Source: an uncultured Clostridia bacterium
GTDB lineage: Bacteria > Bacillota_A > Clostridia > Christensenellales > CAG-138
Assembly: GCA_937877295.1 (NCBI GenBank)
Contig: CALFIV010000153.1
Coordinates: 1-8,121, forward strand
Direction of reading: 5' to 3'
DNA: 8,121 nucleotides
Numbering within the stretch: the first letter of the stretch is position 1; each line of letters opens with the position of its first letter. Of this stretch, positions 5,734 to 8,121 are shown one piece after another. Both the position numbers and the translations under genes were made by a program. The notes beneath the pieces were generated by a model. That model was not told the origin of the DNA, made no database searches, and saw nothing but the letters and a program-made list of their open reading frames with translations.

Positions 5734-7719
5734 ATGCAATTATCTGACATCAAAGGCATCGGTCCTAAAAGGATCGAGCTGTTTCATCAATTGTATATCG
5801 ATACACCGGAAGATCTCCTTCGATTCTACCCGAAGGAGTATCTTGACGATACGCATTGCAGCAGGATTTCCAACCTGAAAAACGGTGAAAAATCTACGGT
5901 ATGCGTTCGCGTTAGGAATGATCCGACAATATTTTATCATCAGCGAAAATATATCGTATCCGTGAGTGTATCGGATGATTCCGGACGGGCGACGCTTCGC
6001 TGGATAAATCAGCCGTACCGTATGCAGCAGATTCACGCAGGTGAAACGCTTTATGTCACCGGAATCGTCAACCGGAAACGCGGAACAGTATTCTATAATC
6101 CGCAGATCAGCAGAGAAAAGCAAGGAATCGTTCCGATCTATCCTTCCGTAAAAGGATTGCCGCAAGCAGTCATCCGCGAATCAGTCAACGCAGTTCTGAG
6201 CAAGATTAAGATTCCAGAACTGCTGCCGGATACATGGCTGCCGCGATATGATCTTATAAGCAGTCATGAAGCGATTTGTTATGCGCATTTTCCGCAAACG
6301 ACAGAGGAACTCCAAAAGGCAAAGCGCAGATTATCGTTTGAAGAAGCTTTCATGTACTTTGCGGTAATGCAATCCGCAAAGGATAATCATCACAGGCAAA
6401 ACGGAAACGCATATGCAACGGTTGGACTCATGGACACATTTTTAAAACGAATTCCGTTTCAACCGACGATCGCACAACTGCGTGTCATGCGAGAGATCGA
6501 AACTGATCTGCAATCTCATATATCCATGAATCGTCTTGTGCAGGGCGATGTCGGTTCCGGGAAAACGCTTGTTGCACAATATGCATTGTGGGTAGCGGTT
6601 CAAAACCAAAAGCAATGCGTGATGCTCGTGCCGACAGAAATCCTTGCGCAGCAGCATTTTCAAACATTATCTGCATTCTTTCCGAATACATGTCTGTATA
6701 CCGGAAGCCTTAACGCAAAAGAACAAATGCTTGCCTGCGAGCAAATTGAAAGCGGGAGGGCTGATTTGATCGTCGGAACACATGCACTTCTTTCGGATCG
6801 TGTAAAGTTTCATGATCTCGGATTGGTCGTCACAGACGAACAACATCGGTTCGGCGTGCTGCAGCGTGCAAAAATCGAGGCAAAAGGCATACGTCCGGAC
6901 GTCCTGGTCATGTCCGCAACACCGATTCCGCGAACGCTTGCACTATTGCTTTACGCCGACCTTGATCTTTCCATCATTGACGAACTTCCAAGAGGCAGAA
7001 AACCGGTCAAAACGCATTTTGTTCCGCAGGAAAGGCGGCATGATCTGTATCGGCACTTGGAGCAAAACGCGCAGAACGGTGAACGTTCATACATCATTTG
7101 TCCCTTGATTGAGCCGACGGACGGGTATGAAGGGCTATCCCTGACAGAACTGAAGGAAGAACTCAAAACCGAAATGCCAAACACTTCCATCGGTATACTT
7201 TACGGTCAGATGAAGGAAGCGGAAAAGCAAAAGACGATGGACGCATTCCGCAGGGGAGACGTCTCGATCCTCATATCAACAACGGTAGTGGAAGTCGGCG
7301 TGGATGTTCCGGAAGCAACTTCCATCGTCATCGAAGGAGCAGAACATTTCGGCTTGGCAACGCTTCATCAACTGCGAGGCCGCGTCGGAAGAGGAAACCG
7401 GCAATCTCATTGTTATCTGTTGAGCAAAAAGGTTACTGAAGCATCAAAAACGCGCATACAAGCAATGCTTGAAAGTAATGACGGATTTGTGATTGCGCAG
7501 CGAGATCTGGAGATGCGAGGAATGGGCGACCTGTTCGGTGTTCGTCAGAGCGGAAACGGCGAGATTACCGATATGCTTTCGAATTGTACGGTCGAGATTC
7601 TTGAACTTGCATCGAAGGCTGCAAAGGAAGTGCAGGAATTACCGGATTTGGTCCATAATGCGATACTCGAGGAAGCGGAACGCAGGCATTACATTTTCAA
7701 TCAAATTGCGCACAATTGA
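5734..7719 (+). CDS. recG: ATP-dependent DNA helicase RecG
   Basis: Superfamily 2 helicase that remodels stalled replication forks and Holliday junctions. At 661 residues it is slightly shorter than B. subtilis or E. coli RecG (about 680-690) but complete. The N-terminus IKGIGPKRIELF (6-17) is the usual helix-hairpin-helix-like lead. The wedge OB-fold domain follows (about 50-135). Helicase motifs are intact: LVQGDVGSGKT (Walker A, 268-278), VVTDEQHRFG (DEQH box 368-371), MSATPIPRTLAL (393-404), ISTTVVEVGVDVPEAT (514-529) and HQLRGRVGRG (545-554). The RecG-specific end GMGDLFGVRQSGNGEI (596-611) is present. The ATG at 5734 gives the standard N-terminus and no earlier start is available (in-frame stop at 5713-5715). 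There is no visible Shine-Dalgarno: the space is taken by a hairpin. A strong terminator follows the stop. Confidence 0.97.
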   Translation: MQLSDIKGIGPKRIELFHQLYIDTPEDLLRFYPKEYLDDTHCSRISNLKNGEKSTVCVRVRNDPTIFYHQRKYIVSVSVSDDSGRATLRWINQPYRMQQIHAGETLYVTGIVNRKRGTVFYNPQISREKQGIVPIYPSVKGLPQAVIRESVNAVLSKIKIPELLPDTWLPRYDLISSHEAICYAHFPQTTEELQKAKRRLSFEEAFMYFAVMQSAKDNHHRQNGNAYATVGLMDTFLKRIPFQPTIAQLRVMREIETDLQSHISMNRLVQGDVGSGKTLVAQYALWVAVQNQKQCVMLVPTEILAQQHFQTLSAFFPNTCLYTGSLNAKEQMLACEQIESGRADLIVGTHALLSDRVKFHDLGLVVTDEQHRFGVLQRAKIEAKGIRPDVLVMSATPIPRTLALLLYADLDLSIIDELPRGRKPVKTHFVPQERRHDLYRHLEQNAQNGERSYIICPLIEPTDGYEGLSLTELKEELKTEMPNTSIGILYGQMKEAEKQKTMDAFRRGDVSILISTTVVEVGVDVPEATSIVIEGAEHFGLATLHQLRGRVGRGNRQSHCYLLSKKVTEASKTRIQAMLESNDGFVIAQRDLEMRGMGDLFGVRQSGNGEITDMLSNCTVEILELASKAAKEVQELPDLVHNAILEEAERRHYIFNQIAHN

Positions 7720-7748
7720 TAAAATCGCCGAACAACGGCGATTTTATC
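7718..7748. terminator. Bidirectional intrinsic terminator between recG and SASP genes
   Basis: A perfect 13-bp inverted repeat (7718-7730 with 7736-7748) has loop AACAA. The GC core CGCCG/CGGCG is flanked by ATAAAAT and ATTTTAT arms, so either strand gives a GC hairpin followed by a T-rich tract. It begins inside the recG stop codon and lies 18 bases beyond the SASP stop on the other strand, so it can end both convergent transcripts. Confidence 0.88.
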
Positions 7749-7766
7749 TGTATTTTCTCTTACCTT

Positions 7767-7979
7767 TTATTTCATCATGGACGAGGATCCGTTCATGTTG
7801 TTTTGTGCGTATGCAATCATGCGCTTGACCATTTCACCGCCGACAGAACCCGCTTCACGCGAGGACAGATCGCCGTTATAGCCCTGCTTGAGATCCACAT
7901 TCAGAGAATTGGCAACTTCATACTTGAAGTTCTGAAGCGCCTGCTTGCTTTCGGGAATCAAATCTCCGTTACGACTCAT
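7767..7979 (-). CDS. Alpha/beta-type small acid-soluble spore protein
   Basis: A 70-residue SASP that saturates forespore DNA, protecting it from UV and chemical damage and giving amino acids on germination. It carries the family signatures: FKYEVANSLNVDLKQGYNGD (18-37), containing the E-V-A region where the germination protease GPR normally cuts, and LSSREAGSVGGEMVKRMIAY (38-57), which includes the conserved DNA-binding segment. The form YNGDLSSR...GSVGGEMVKRM is typical of clostridial SASPs. The C-terminus carries a tail of Asn, Ser and Met (58-70) absent from its neighbour. Start: ATG with AAAGGAGT on the minus strand (7988-7995) eight bases upstream. It lies 20 bases after the stop of a second SASP gene and is probably co-transcribed with it from a promoter outside the window, expected to be sigma-G dependent. 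Confidence 0.95.
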   Translation of the reverse strand: MSRNGDLIPESKQALQNFKYEVANSLNVDLKQGYNGDLSSREAGSVGGEMVKRMIAYAQNNMNGSSSMMK

Positions 7980-8121
7980 AATTTGTTACTCCTTTCAGTT
8001 CAGTGAAGATTCTTTTCTGCATAAGCGATCATGCGCTTAACCATTTCACCGCCGATGCTGCCTGCTTCACGCGAAGACAGATCGCCGTTATAACCCTGCT
8101 TCAGATCGATATTCAGAGAGG
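7813..8121. repeat. Imperfect direct repeat from SASP gene duplication
   Basis: The coding stretch 7813-7909 recurs at 8025-8121, offset by 212 bases, with about 15 mismatches in 97 positions counted by eye. Six of these cluster in one short patch (about 7844-7851). The repeat is explained by the duplicated SASP coding region and is not a mobile element. Confidence 0.85.
8000..8121 (-). CDS. Second alpha/beta-type SASP (5' truncated by window edge)
   Basis: The last 39 codons and stop (TGA, read at 8002-8000) of another SASP gene on the minus strand. The visible protein runs from SLNIDLKQGYNGD through LSSREAGSIGGEMVKRMIAY to AEKNLH. It is nearly identical to the downstream SASP over the conserved half (Val to Ile at two places) but ends about seven residues sooner, without the Asn/Ser/Met tail. 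The GPR cleavage region and start lie beyond the window. It sits 20 bases upstream of the other SASP gene in the same direction, so the pair looks like a tandem duplication in one operon. Confidence 0.93.
   Translation of the reverse strand, partial: SLNIDLKQGYNGDLSSREAGSIGGEMVKRMIAYAEKNLH

Noticed and set aside
4800..5759. 319-codon open frame on the minus strand opposite fakA
   Set aside because: It is antisense to the conserved kinase, crosses the terminator hairpin, and its translation shows no family resemblance. It is explained by codon bias of the plus strand.
7716..8006. Plus-strand open frame after recG
   Set aside because: It overlaps the terminator and is antisense to two clear SASP genes that have good ribosome binding sites.

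Overview
The window looks like chromosomal DNA from an anaerobic, spore-forming Firmicute, most likely a member of Clostridia. Three things point there: two tandem alpha/beta-type small acid-soluble spore protein (SASP) genes of the clostridial form; a yloU-yloV-recG type gene order (Asp23/Gls24 protein, fatty acid kinase, RecG) familiar from Firmicutes; and purine-rich GGAGG ribosome binding sites, one of them in front of a TTG start. I cannot name the genus from sequence alone.

Layout. Positions 1-1189 hold the end of an ABC importer operon: a 5'-truncated inner-membrane permease of the SsuC/TauC class, overlapped by a compact ATPase. An extended -10 promoter just after it opens a second unit (1249-2849): an alpha/beta hydrolase resembling monoacylglycerol lipases or lysophospholipases, coupled through an ATGA overlap to a shortened NagB-fold protein that has lost most catalytic positions of glucosamine-6-phosphate deaminase. 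Next come yebC (2877-3617), an Asp23/Gls24-family gene (3667-4023) and a FakA-type fatty acid kinase gene (4044-5699), closely spaced on the same strand. A short hairpin separates fakA from recG (5734-7719). A strong symmetrical hairpin ends recG and also faces the convergent SASP genes, which lie on the minus strand (7767-7979, and 8000 to the window edge).

How the genes relate. The permease and ATPase are two parts of one importer whose solute-binding protein is not in view. FakA phosphorylates fatty acids presented by FakB proteins, which are not in the window. The hydrolase could release fatty acids from lipids, but a link to FakA is only inference. YebC and RecG are housekeeping proteins (gene expression and fork/recombination repair). 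The SASPs coat spore DNA and would be expressed in the forespore, independently of the rest.

Most of the window is ordinary conserved chromosome. The item most worth a second look is the NagB-like protein coupled to the hydrolase. A second is the unusual start region of recG, which has no visible Shine-Dalgarno and a hairpin next to the start codon. No CRISPR array, insertion sequence, tRNA, rRNA or prophage was seen, and no gene-free stretch exceeds about 60 bases.
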